DNA of 64,000 nucleotides, from NCBI RefSeq assembly GCF_013410875.1, contig NZ_JACCCU010000001.1, positions 62,001 to 126,000 of the forward strand. Direction: 5' to 3'. Source of the stretch: Tunturiibacter empetritectus (lineage in GTDB: Bacteria > Acidobacteriota > Terriglobia > Terriglobales > Acidobacteriaceae). The translations under genes and the position numbers were made by a program. The notes below the pieces were generated by a model, which saw only the letters and a list, made by a program, of their open reading frames with translations, made no database searches and was not told the origin of the DNA. This document shows, piece after piece, positions 26,256-35,574 of this stretch (positions are counted from its first letter, which is position 1; the number at the start of each line of letters is the position of its first letter).

Positions 26256-29251
26256 AATGACTCCGCATCCTGCGATCTACGGGGTGTCAGATGGACGCGG
26301 CGAATAGCTGCCCGAACGGTTGTGCCCTTTCCCATCTCGCTGGCTAATGTAAATTCGCCCTTCATCCGTTCCACCCGTTCGCGCATACCAGCGATACCAT
26401 AGTGTAGCCCCGCGCGGGCGGCAGAAAGATCGGGCTGGAATCCGATACCGTCATCGCGGACTTCAATCGAGATGCTTTCGGGTAGAGAAAGCAAGGAGAT
26501 GGCTACCTGCGTGGGGGTGCCGTGAATGGCAGCGTTATATACAGCCTCTCGAACAACCATCAGAAGCTCCCTCGCCGCGAAGTCACCCAGGGGAATGTTT
26601 GGGCCGTCCGTGTTGCAGATGACCTCGGTCGATAGATCCTGCTGAACCTGGGCCGCTAAGCGTTGCAGCCGAACCGGCAGATCCTCGCATAGCTGCGTGT
26701 TATGGCGCAGATTCCATACCGCCTGGCGAGCTTCGTCGATCGTGGACCGTACCTGCGCGCGAGCGTGATTGAGAAGATCATCGCGCAGCGGTTGATTTGC
26801 AGACTCAAGGCTGGACATTGCCTCCAACAGGGCCGAGACGCCGGTGCACCCCTGGATGACGGTGTCGTGCATCTCTCGCGCCAAGCGGCTTCGCTCCTCG
26901 ATCACCGCGGCGAATCGCAGACGAATCTGCCGCAGACGACCTTCATAGATGCCCCATGCGAGTAGACCAGACGCAATCAGACAAGCACCCACAAACCAGG
27001 GAGTTTTGTAGAAGTGAGGGTGAATACGGATGGCCAGAGCGGTCTCGGAGAGGCGATCGGGGGCGTTGGCCTCAAAGACCTGAACGCGAAAGCGATAACT
27101 GCCGGCTGGCAGACTCGTATAGGCCGCGAGCCTGCCTGGGCCGCCGTCGATCCATTCAGGATCAAAACCCTCGAGTCTGTACCGGAAGCGAACCCCAGCC
27201 TGGGGACGAAGGAGAAGCGGTGCAAAGGAGATCTCAAGCCTGGAGAGGGAAGGAGGCAGCACCAGGTCAGTTGTCCTGGTATCAAGCGGCTGACCGTTCG
27301 CAACAATTCCGGTAATCTCAATGCGCGGCGGTCTCTGGTTTGCAGACCTTCCGTCGATGGCTTCGACTGCGCCGCGTGTGCTGGGAAACCATACGTTACC
27401 CTGCGGATCCACTACACCCGATGGTTGGCGCCCTCCATACATCTGGGTGCCGGAGGCACTTTCGGGAAGTTCGTAGACCGTACTCGCAAGGTGTCCCTCG
27501 CTCGTTGAATTCGGCTGATTAAGCAGAAACGACGAAAGGACAGAAGGTCCACTTAACCAGACGCGCTTTCCGGGACCTTCCAGTAACTGATAGATTCGAT
27601 CGCTTGCGAGTCCCTGCGAGACGGAAAGGTGCTCCAGGTGCGAGGCGGTCTTGCGATAGACACCGTGATCGCGTGTACCGAACCAGAGTGATCCGTCACT
27701 CGTCTCAAGCAAAGACCATATCTTCTCGTGTTGCAGCGCTACCGTTGTGCTGTCCTGCACGAAGCGGCCGCGGTGCCAGCGGGAAAGACCACGCTCCGTG
27801 CCGATCCAAATATCACCGTCTTTGTCTTCGAGAAGGCTACGGGTACTGAAGTATGCGAGACCGTCGGACATGCGAAGGTTTTCCACTGTCTCGCCTCGAA
27901 TGCGACTGACTCCTTCATCCGTGGCGATCCAGATTGTGCCGTCGGAGGATTCCAGGAATCCACGTACAAAGTTGTTCACCAGGCGCGAGGGTGCGAGGAA
28001 ATGAACCAGGCCTGAGACTGTCTCGTGGTAGACCCCGCCACCGTCCGTGCCGAACCAAAGTGTTCCTGCGCGGTCACGGAAGATATTGCGAATCGTAACG
28101 CCCGCCAGTCCGGGAAACGTGAAGGGCCGTGCGACACCGTCCTGGATGTGAAAAACCTGGCTCGAGACCACCCAAAGCGAGTTGCCCTGATCGTTCGAGA
28201 TCGTGGCGAAGTCAGGCGCGGTATCGCCGGGCAGAGGAATGATGCGAATCGGCGTGCGGCGCATGCGGAAGAGACCATCCTGGCTACCGATCCAGAGCTG
28301 CTGCGAATCGTCCTCGAACAGCGCTAGAACGGTATTGATCCCCCCCAGCCCTTCACCGCCGATGCGAGTGAAGGCATCTTCCTGGCGGCGAACATACAAA
28401 CCATGGCCGATGGTGCCTACCCAGAAGAGCCCGTCCGACGTTTGCAGCATGGTTCGCACCGTGCCCACGATGCCCGGTACCCGCACGAAGTTTCCTTCGA
28501 CGAGACGATCCAGTCCACCCACGGTGCCGATCCAGATCGTATGATCTCTTGCTTCGAGCATGCACTTGATGCGGTTCTCGCTGAAAGCCCCGGGAAGTGT
28601 GTGCTGAACGATCCTGCCTTGCGGGGCTCCCGTGCTCAATGAGGGTCCAAAGACGAGAAGCTTTGAGCCTCCCACCCACACTCGGCCGGAGGAGTCTTCC
28701 ATCAGCGCGTGCACGCTGAGAGGATTCCCGAATTGCGCAGTGTCGACCTGTCGGGCTCGGTCGCCTTCGATCCAGAAGAGGCCGTTGTCGGTGCCGACCC
28801 ATATACGGCCGTTGCGATCTTCGAGAATCGCGCGAACAAAGCCATCCGTCAGGCCCTGCGCTGCCGAAAAAGGTGTGGTCACACCATGATGAAGGTGAAA
28901 TAAACCCGAGCCCTCGGTGCCCAGCCAGATGCTTCCATCGCGCGTCGCCGCCATCGAAAAGATGCTTCCATCTACTACGCTGATGGGCGTCATGCGTGCG
29001 CCATCAAAACGTGCGCCTCCGCCCGTAGTACCAATCCACAGATATCCGGCGCTGGCCTGCTGAATCGCCTGGACAGTGTTCTCGGGCAGTCCGTCCTGAA
29101 CACGCCACGCGGTCCGTGTAAATTGCGGAAGTTGTTTCAGGTTCGCCGCATGCAGGTTGCATAGCAGACCACCGGTCAGTGCAAAGGCAGTCAGGCAGGT
29201 CCTCAACTTGCATGCATGTCGACAAAGACTACCGCTGTCAGTTGCGCGCAT
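26252..29251 (-). CDS. Reg_prop (two-component propeller) sensor histidine kinase
   Basis: About 999 residues. A signal-anchor (LTAFALTGGLLCNLHA) precedes a periplasmic array of propeller repeats of the form x-G-x-(L/I)-W-(I/F)-G-T (for example YLWIGTTGG, SIWLGTEGSG, RIWVGTDNGL, DIWIGTERGL). After this come a Y_Y_Y domain (FRYRLEGFDPEWIDGG), one membrane helix (FVGACLIASGLLAWGIY), a HisKA_3 helix with the phosphorylated His in LAREMHDTVIQG (about residue 795) and an HATPase domain ending VRDDGIGFQP, GIAGMRERV, GKGTTVRA. The frame is open 60 codons further upstream; the ATG at 29251 is preferred because it directly precedes the signal-anchor. Such sensors in Bacteroidota bind oligosaccharides; a similar role here is inferred. 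Confidence 0.88.
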   Translation of the reverse strand: MRATDSGSLCRHACKLRTCLTAFALTGGLLCNLHAANLKQLPQFTRTAWRVQDGLPENTVQAIQQASAGYLWIGTTGGGARFDGARMTPISVVDGSIFSMAATRDGSIWLGTEGSGLFHLHHGVTTPFSAAQGLTDGFVRAILEDRNGRIWVGTDNGLFWIEGDRARQVDTAQFGNPLSVHALMEDSSGRVWVGGSKLLVFGPSLSTGAPQGRIVQHTLPGAFSENRIKCMLEARDHTIWIGTVGGLDRLVEGNFVRVPGIVGTVRTMLQTSDGLFWVGTIGHGLYVRRQEDAFTRIGGEGLGGINTVLALFEDDSQQLWIGSQDGLFRMRRTPIRIIPLPGDTAPDFATISNDQGNSLWVVSSQVFHIQDGVARPFTFPGLAGVTIRNIFRDRAGTLWFGTDGGGVYHETVSGLVHFLAPSRLVNNFVRGFLESSDGTIWIATDEGVSRIRGETVENLRMSDGLAYFSTRSLLEDKDGDIWIGTERGLSRWHRGRFVQDSTTVALQHEKIWSLLETSDGSLWFGTRDHGVYRKTASHLEHLSVSQGLASDRIYQLLEGPGKRVWLSGPSVLSSFLLNQPNSTSEGHLASTVYELPESASGTQMYGGRQPSGVVDPQGNVWFPSTRGAVEAIDGRSANQRPPRIEITGIVANGQPLDTRTTDLVLPPSLSRLEISFAPLLLRPQAGVRFRYRLEGFDPEWIDGGPGRLAAYTSLPAGSYRFRVQVFEANAPDRLSETALAIRIHPHFYKTPWFVGACLIASGLLAWGIYEGRLRQIRLRFAAVIEERSRLAREMHDTVIQGCTGVSALLEAMSSLESANQPLRDDLLNHARAQVRSTIDEARQAVWNLRHNTQLCEDLPVRLQRLAAQVQQDLSTEVICNTDGPNIPLGDFAARELLMVVREAVYNAAIHGTPTQVAISLLSLPESISIEVRDDGIGFQPDLSAARAGLHYGIAGMRERVERMKGEFTLASEMGKGTTVRAAIRRVHLTPRRSQDAESL

Positions 29252-29467
29252 TATGGAGGGTTTCAGGCGTGCCTGAAGGTCCTTGAATCCTGGCAAGTTA
29301 CGCCTGAGCCAGGGCCTCCGCGGCAAAGTTAGTTTTAGCAGGTGCAGATGTACCCTTGCGTCCTTCACTCTTCGCTTCCGTAAGTGCTGTAACTCGTCTT
29401 TCTGATACGTCCAAGCTATCTCCTGCGGCATGATTCAGCAAGCAGACTTACACCCTCTCGGGTGCCG

Positions 29468-31231
29468 TCAATTCACCGAGATTTGACCGTCAGTCACGGT
29501 CAGAACGAGAATGGTCGTATCGTCGAACTGTTCGGCACCCGCTGACCATACAGCAAGACACTGGGACAGCAGTGAGCAGATTTCCTTAGCCGTAGCTCCC
29601 TTCGGCAGAGATCTGCAGCGCTCCACCAGCCTTTCTTCACCAAATTCCTCCCCTTCCGCATTCAACGCGTCTATCAATCCATCGCTGTACACGACGACGG
29701 TGCAACCCTTCGATACAGTGACCTGAAACTCCTGATAAATCGCGTCCGGGAATAACCCGATCGGCAAATCACCATGGAGGAGCGCAGTGACTTCGCCGGT
29801 CTCTGAGATGAAAATGGGTCGACAATGCCCGGCATTGATATACCGCAGCCGCGCGCTGTGGGAATTGTATTCTCCATAGAACATAGTGACGTATCGGTTG
29901 TCGCCAAAGCGTCCACAGAGATCACGGTTGAGCGCCGCAGCGAAGGCGGAAGGAGAGGGCCGCGCGTATGATTCATCGGGGGTAAGCATTCTGCCGTGTG
30001 TGACCGCCTGAAGGTGCGCCATCATCAATGCTGCCGACATACCCTTGCCGCTTACGTCAGCGCATAGCAGGCCCACCGAGCTGCTGCTGCAGGAAAAGAA
30101 ATCATAAAGATCACCACTTACGATACGGGCGGCCGTGGTGCTGCCCCACACCGTCGCCCCTGACAGGACCGGCGCCGCGCGCGGATAGAGATATTGCTGT
30201 GCCTCACGAGCCAACGTCATATCGCGTTCCAGCGTAATACGATGATTCTCTTGTTTGTACAGACCGGCTAGCTGAGAAGTCATGGCATTGAACGAACCCA
30301 CGAGCGATCCCAGTTGATCGTGTTCGATAATAGGAATGCTGATCGAAAAATCACCCATTCCGACGACATGCGCGGCATGGGTCAAGGTATTAATTACAGT
30401 GACGATGCGTCTGCTCAGGCGAAGAGAAAACCACATGCCGCATGCGTAGAGGGAACCCAGACCGAACCCAATGGTGATTAGAGGAGCGACCCACGATGCT
30501 CTGCGCAGGCCCATACGGCTGAGATCCTCTATAGTCCGTGCATAGCTGGGGCGAAGCTGGCATATCACCCAGCTTTCGGAGGCGCCGGTCTCCCAGTTCC
30601 GCGCGACAATCACGACAGGAACCGGCTGGGACGAACCCGGTATAAAGTTGGCTTTGATTTCTCCAGCAATCCCCTCATCGCGCCGGTAGGGACGAAGCAG
30701 CACTGGCCTGCTGTCTACGATCTCCAAGCCCGAAGCCTTTGATAATTGATTCAGGAACATTCCGCCAAGAGGAATTCTGACAAGAACCCTTACCGAACAA
30801 CCCTCGCGTTTCACGGTGCGCAGGAAGCGAATTTCGGCACTCCCCCGATCTTCAACGAGACCAGCGAAGGACGTTGCATCAAGCCACCGCGGATTGGCGT
30901 TGTGGCGGGCCTCTGGGGACAGGATTGAAACCATGCTTTCACTACCCGGCCACGTAGCATTCAACTGTTCGGTGAAGGCTGCGAAAGGGGGCAAATCGGA
31001 GGCGTACCGGCATCCCTGTACCTTCTCAAGGACGGGATCCATGAGCCCCTTGCGGCTTTCAACGATAACCTTGATTCGTTCCTCAATCAGGTACGCGCTC
31101 TCCCGTCGTATGATCACGTTCAGGACTGCTATCGAAAAGCCAGTCACCATGATCACCGAGACCACGCTGGAGAGTGAAAAGAGGATCAGGATTTTCCAAC
31201 GGATAGTAGTCCAAAAGGTTCCTAGCTTCAA
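29468..31231 (-). CDS. SpoIIE/RsbU-type PP2C phosphatase with HAMP domain
   Basis: 587 residues. An N-terminal membrane helix (ILILFSLSSVVSVIMVTGFS), a periplasmic sensor region of about 240 residues, a second helix (WVAPLITIGFGLGSLYACGMW), a HAMP domain and a C-terminal PP2C-type phosphatase with metal-binding motifs SGDLYDFF, LCADVSGKGMSAAL, YINAGHCRP, YSDGLIDA and FDDTTILVL. It probably starts at TTG with AGGAA upstream. RsbU-type enzymes act on anti-anti-sigma factors in partner-switching stress pathways; no such partner is in the window. It follows the kinase in position but is transcribed ahead of it on the same strand, with a gap of over 200 bp to the preferred kinase start. Confidence 0.88.
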   Translation of the reverse strand: MKLGTFWTTIRWKILILFSLSSVVSVIMVTGFSIAVLNVIIRRESAYLIEERIKVIVESRKGLMDPVLEKVQGCRYASDLPPFAAFTEQLNATWPGSESMVSILSPEARHNANPRWLDATSFAGLVEDRGSAEIRFLRTVKREGCSVRVLVRIPLGGMFLNQLSKASGLEIVDSRPVLLRPYRRDEGIAGEIKANFIPGSSQPVPVVIVARNWETGASESWVICQLRPSYARTIEDLSRMGLRRASWVAPLITIGFGLGSLYACGMWFSLRLSRRIVTVINTLTHAAHVVGMGDFSISIPIIEHDQLGSLVGSFNAMTSQLAGLYKQENHRITLERDMTLAREAQQYLYPRAAPVLSGATVWGSTTAARIVSGDLYDFFSCSSSSVGLLCADVSGKGMSAALMMAHLQAVTHGRMLTPDESYARPSPSAFAAALNRDLCGRFGDNRYVTMFYGEYNSHSARLRYINAGHCRPIFISETGEVTALLHGDLPIGLFPDAIYQEFQVTVSKGCTVVVYSDGLIDALNAEGEEFGEERLVERCRSLPKGATAKEICSLLSQCLAVWSAGAEQFDDTTILVLTVTDGQISVN

Positions 31232-31412
31232 AGAATTTTCCTGTTGCCATGCGATGCCTAATTCGAGCGCACCAACGCGCAGATCTCATGAGATGGATTC
31301 GTGGGGATTACGGCTTACGTTACTCTGACTTAATCTTTAGAAGATTTACCATCACTTGGAGTCGGAACGGCACTCGCAAACTTTCAACGCGCGCCACCGC
31401 GTCAGTGGAGCC

Positions 31413-32298
31413 TCATCCCGCCAACTTCTCTAGCTTCGCAAGTTGACTGATCGCATTGTTGACCAGAGTGCGAATGACGGTTTCAGCGGTTGTCTCTCTC
31501 TTGCGCGAGCCTTCGAACTCAATCCAACCCTCATTTGAAATCTTCCAGCATTCGGATGCGCGAATGCGGATTGACCATCCCCTGCGCGATGAACAAACCT
31601 TCCCACGACTCGCGCGGAACCGCTTTGGCGTGGACCTGCCGGCGTAGAGCCTTCCGAGAGCGTCCGCGATATTCTGCGGATCGTGCGCTTCGGGCCCTCA
31701 AGCTCGACCACCCGAAGCCCATCCCACCGCCCTTGGATCAGCTCGGCTGCCACGCGGCTTATGTCTTCACCTGCCACCATCGGGACCAGCTTATCGAGCG
31801 GACTCAGGAAACTGTGTATGACGCCGACATCACGAGCGGAATCGATGTCCCAAGAAACGTTCTCTAAGAACCAGGCTGGGCGCAGGTACGTGACCGGGGC
31901 AGCGCGCTCGCTGAAGGCCGATTCCCCGACGGTATGCTGAGAGTGTAGGTTCGTTTGCCGGGCTTGCGCGCCGATGGTTGAAAGGTAGAGTACTTTGCCG
32001 ACACCTGCGTTTCGTGCAGCATTCTATGTGCGGTCATGGCAGCAAATGCTTCGGCAAAGCCTGGATGAGGATCGAATATTGGTGGCGGCAAGATAAACAC
32101 CGCCTCGGCACTTCGAAAAGCGGCAGTAAGAGCTTTCTTGTCCAAGGGTTCAGCGACAGCGATTTTGCACCCCTGCTGCCTCCAGTTTTCACCCTTCTTC
32201 GGGTCGCGAACGACGCCCCGAACCGCTTGACCCTGGGCTAGCAGATGTCCCGCAAGCCCTCCTCCTATACGTCCAGTTATTCCTGTAATAGCAATCAT
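31413..32298 (-). pseudogene. NmrA-like NAD(P)-binding oxidoreductase, multiply frameshifted
   Basis: Start MIAITGITGRIGG, with GAGGAGG upstream, gives the Rossmann G-x-x-G-x-x-G. The frame is good to AAMTAHRMLHE and then shifts near 32015. Reading resumes as GVGKVLYLSTIGAQA, YLRPAWFLENVSWDI, PMVAGEDISRVAAELI, then shifts near 31690 to IADALGRLYAG. It shifts again to VHAKAVPRESWEGLFIAQG and once more near 31545 to NEGWIEFEGS, ending AISQLAKLEKLAG. The residue order is that of a full-length NmrA/SDRa5-type protein of about 290 residues, so at least four indels have accumulated without large deletions. The gene is not functional as read. Confidence 0.8.
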
Positions 32299-32341
32299 GT
32301 TTCCTCCTCTTTGAGGGTAAACACAGTGTCTGGAATAGTTT

Positions 32342-32372
32342 TTTGTAAAACTGCCATCTTTACATGATCTCG
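32342..32372 (-). promoter_or_regulatory. NmrA upstream segment shared with the AraC promoter region
   Basis: On the minus strand, TGTAAAGATGGCAG then TTTTACAAAA lies about 45-75 bp upstream of the NmrA start. A close copy (CGAGATTCTGTAAAGATCGC then AGCTTTCCAAAA) is found at 33477-33507, divergent from the araC-family gene. Both copies are followed by a purine-rich GAGGAAAC and an ATT-GC-ATTACAGGA-like start. The conserved block is a candidate AraC-family binding site. Confidence 0.45.
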
Positions 32373-32536
32373 CCTCAGATTTCGCCTTGAAGAGCATGTC
32401 ATGGACACAACTTCCAGCATGCGAGCCTTCTATTGCGAGCAACCCGGAGCAGCAAACTGCAACAGCAATTAATCTTGTTGACAATCTCAAATGCCACCCG
32501 CTCTGTGCCGTATCGATTGCCCGGTCTGCTTCGAGA

Positions 32537-33424
32537 CTAAGAAGCAAACTGGCGACGATACTGACCAGGCGTAAGCCCTCGACGAGCTTTGAAGATCTGG
32601 GTGAAGTGAGCCTGGCTTGCAAACCCACACTCGCTCGCGATATCGATCAGACGGGGAGCTTTGTCGCGCAGCAGGCTTTCCGCCTTTGCCACACGCAGTT
32701 CGAGCAGGTACTGATGCGGGGTCATACCAGTAGACGCACGGAAGGAGCGCAAAAGATGCGTCGAGCTGTAGTTTGCTTCGCGTGCCATCGCTGCTAGCGA
32801 TATGTCACGATGCAAGTTACTTTCCATCCAATCACGAAGACGCCTTAGCAGTCGGGGATGCATCACGGGAGCTGCGGGAGCCTGTGGGACAGACTTGCTG
32901 GATGCAAGGGCAAGATAACGGCTGACAAGAGCCTGTACAAGGGATTCCGCATACATGCGTCCCGCGAGACCACCAGCTTCCATCTCCTCCGATAGCAGGT
33001 TGACGATATGTTCGGTGGCGCGGTCGCGTATACCGGTTTTGAAGAGCAACTCGGGCATTTGTCCCTTGCGCTCTTCCATCGCGATCGCCTGCACGACTGC
33101 GTCTTCGACCGCACAGCTGATGAGTTCGGAAGAGGAGCACAGCCGCACCGCCGGAATCGTTCCGAGAGGAACTAGCGTAAGCGCGCCGGGCGCTTTTGTG
33201 AACGGCAGCACACCTCCATGGGCGGTCTTGCCTTCAAAGATGGCAGGACGCTTTCCTAATGCGGAGATCAGATGCCAGCGGCTGACGCCGAGCGGCCGTT
33301 CTCCCGGCGTCATGGCATGCTTCTCGATAAAGAAGCCCTTCCAAGGGAGTGACTCACTCGTCCCAAGCATCTTTGCGCCAAAGGGGATCAGGCCGACAAG
33401 CTGCGAAGAATTGCGCTCTGCCAT
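32537..33424 (-). CDS. AraC-family transcriptional regulator
   Basis: 295 residues. The C-terminal third has the two helix-turn-helix motifs of the family: DISLAAMAREANYSSTHLLR with FRASTGMTPHQYL, and LIDIASECGFASQAHFTQIF with FKARRGLTPGQYRRQ. The N-terminal 190 residues look like a cupin-type effector domain. It lies between the decayed NmrA gene and a relic of a second NmrA leader, both with the same upstream block, so it probably controlled that oxidoreductase. The gene itself is intact. Confidence 0.85.
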   Translation of the reverse strand: MAERNSSQLVGLIPFGAKMLGTSESLPWKGFFIEKHAMTPGERPLGVSRWHLISALGKRPAIFEGKTAHGGVLPFTKAPGALTLVPLGTIPAVRLCSSSELISCAVEDAVVQAIAMEERKGQMPELLFKTGIRDRATEHIVNLLSEEMEAGGLAGRMYAESLVQALVSRYLALASSKSVPQAPAAPVMHPRLLRRLRDWMESNLHRDISLAAMAREANYSSTHLLRSFRASTGMTPHQYLLELRVAKAESLLRDKAPRLIDIASECGFASQAHFTQIFKARRGLTPGQYRRQFAS

Positions 33425-33476
33425 ATGGGGTTAGATGCGTTCGCATGTCGTTCGACTCACGTGCGTAATCCTGTGA

Positions 33477-33570
33477 CGAGATTCTGTAAAGATCGCAGCT
33501 TTCCAAAAGATCATCACGGAGCTACTGGCTACATTCAGAGAGGAAACATCATTGCCATCACAGGACATTC
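33477..33570 (+). pseudogene. Relic of an NmrA leader and start, divergent from the AraC gene
   Basis: This copy resembles the true NmrA promoter and leader: CGAGAT-x-x-TGTAAAGAT-x-GCAG, an A-rich stretch, then GAGAGGAAAC and a start region reading IIAITGHS in place of MIAITGIT, with ATG changed to ATC at 33548. Coding similarity is lost after about eight codons. It is either a truncated second NmrA gene or a duplicated control region left next to the regulator. Confidence 0.5.
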
Positions 33571-33657
33571 TGAATTTACGAACACTCAGAGCCTTCTATA
33601 CTCGCCTGCTGAAAATAGCCGGCACATAACGTCGGCACATAACTAGGAGAGGTATTA

Positions 33658-34937
33658 GTGAAGATCGGTTTTATAGCTTATCCCGCCTCAGGGCATCTGT
33701 ATCCGATGACGGCCCTCGCACGCAAACTACAAGCGCGGGGACACAAAGTGATTTGCATTGGTATTCCGGATGCCGAATCTATCATTCGGGCTGCAGGATT
33801 GGCCTTTGTCCCGTATTGCGAGCAAGAATTTCCCGCGGGATCGCTGACTGAAGCCTATGCGCCGATAGCGAAGATGCATGGTATGGAGGTTGTGACCTAT
33901 ACCTGCGAGAAAGTGTTCGCGCCTCTTGCCCGGGCAGCTTTCAAGAATCTTCCACGGATATTGCAGGACACAGGCATTGAAGCTTTGGTAATGGATCCCA
34001 TTCACTTCTTCCTTGAACTGGTTCCCATCAGCATGAGCATTCCTTACGTCCAGGTCTGCTGCGCTTTACATCTTGACGCATCAGGAACGACGCCCCCATT
34101 TATCTTCAACTGGCCACACGAGACCACCCCGGAGGCGGTGAGCAGGAACGTCGAAGGAGTACATCAGGTCGTTCAACACTCTCTCAGGTACTGATTGAGG
34201 CGGCGCACTACGCCGACAGCGCCGGTCTTCGAAGCGATTGGCAGGAGCCTGGATCAACCCAGTCCAAGCTTGCTGTCATTACACAGACGCCGAAAGAGTT
34301 CGACTTCCCCGGCATCCCGTGGCCTTCCCAATTTCACTATGCCGGACCGCTTCACGACGACGAAGGCCGTGAGCCTGTAGCTTTTCCTTGGGAAAAATTA
34401 AATGGCAAGCCTCTGATCTACGCCTCATTGGGAACCCTGGTCAACGGATTGGACCATGCCTACAAGGCGATACTTGAAGCTGCCGAGAAACTTCAAGAGG
34501 TTCAGCTTGTTCTTTCAGTTGGACTGTCCATCAATCCCGATGATCTGCGGCCAACTCCACCGGACGCAATCATCGTTCGCACCGCCCCTCAACTGCAACT
34601 TTTGAAGCGTGCCGCACTTTGTATAACCCATGCAGGACTAAATACAACCCTTGAAGCGTTGGCCCAGGGAGTACCAATGGTCGCTGTTCCAATCGGCTAT
34701 GACCAGCCCGGTGTGGCTGCCAGAATCGAGTATCACAGAGTAGGGAGATCTCTGGAGATTGCGGCGCTTACAGGGGAAAACATGTTAGAGGCGATCCGGG
34801 AAGTGCTTAAGAATTGGAGTTACCGCGCAAGAGCCCGTTACTTCCAAAAGGTTATAAAACGAACCCGCGGATTGGAAGTCGCTGCCGACCGAATTGAGGA
34901 GGCATTCAAAACTGGAACGATTTTCCCTCCGATCTAA
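33658..34937 (+). pseudogene. UGT/MGT-family glycosyltransferase split by a frameshift
   Basis: The GTG start has AGGAGAGG upstream. Part one (178 codons) carries the GT1 N-terminal domain, MKIGFIAYPASGHLYPM, to VVQHSLRY followed by TGA. The correct frame resumes just before that stop as QVLIEAAHYADSAG and runs to the end, with the sugar-nucleotide-binding block LCITHAGLNTTLEALAQGVP then MVAVPIGYDQPGVAARI. One indel near 34183 therefore separates the two halves of an otherwise complete protein of about 426 residues. It resembles macroside and zeaxanthin-type glucosyltransferases; the acceptor is unknown. A sequencing error cannot be excluded, since it is the only lesion. Confidence 0.75.
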
Positions 34938-35574
34938 GCAGAAGTGTCGGTTCAATTTCATGAAGAAGGCCGGTCCCCAGACCGCACGACGCGGATTGCA
35001 GCTGCGAATGAGTTCTTCCCTAAGGAATTTATGTTGTATGTATTGGAACGCCAAATTCAACTAGTAAGGATGCCGCTCTGATCATCTGTACGGTTATGTG
35101 ATGGTGCTGACGCGCAATAAAGCGGATGTAGAAGATCTGGTACGGGAGAAAGGAAGTTTACGCCTCCTGGCACGACGTTCACGGTTCACCCGTCATGCTT
35201 GACCGGATCGATACCTACCCGGACACACTTCGTGCGCACTCCGGTCCTCTCATGCACTTCATCGTCAGCGGCCACTTGCGTGATCAACTAGATAGCAGCT
35301 ATTTATCAACTGTAGCCTATTCTGTGATAGTGATTTTATTGCTGATAGGCACCTTATGGACAGTTATTGTGGTCTTTTCGTGCCTTCGATTTTGACTTGG
35401 TTTACCCCTTGAGACCTCTGCCAATTGTCGGCAGACGTCGTGCCTCGGCGTTTGAGGGTGCTCAGACCGCTGTAGTCCTCGAACCAGGGTGCGTTATCCC
35501 TTCGTCTAGCCAAACCGCGGAGTTCCACATTAATGCTAGGGTTTGGCCAACGCAACTTCCAGCTAACTGCGTGG
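34938..35574. other. 637-bp stretch without an intact gene
   Basis: Contains a sigma-factor remnant (35077-35160) and a short plus-strand frame (35195-35395, beginning MLDRIDTYPDTLRAHSGPLM and ending in a hydrophobic segment VIVILLLIGTLWTVIVVF). That frame has no recognisable family and no clear ribosome-binding site. Nothing else could be supported. Confidence 0.4.
35077..35160 (+). pseudogene. Fragment of an ECF sigma factor (region 2)
   Basis: The translation HLYGYVMVLTRNKADVEDLV matches region 2 of ECF-type sigma factors, where L-Y-x-x-A-L-x-L-T-x-x-x-A-D-A-E-D-L-V-Q-E is usual. It is followed by R-E and then unrelated sequence, and there is no start region before it. Only about 28 codons remain. 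Confidence 0.5.

Noticed and set aside
35195..35395. A 66-codon frame with a hydrophobic C-terminus as a real gene
   Set aside because: No ribosome site, no recognisable family, and it follows directly on a sigma-factor fragment; treated as decayed DNA.
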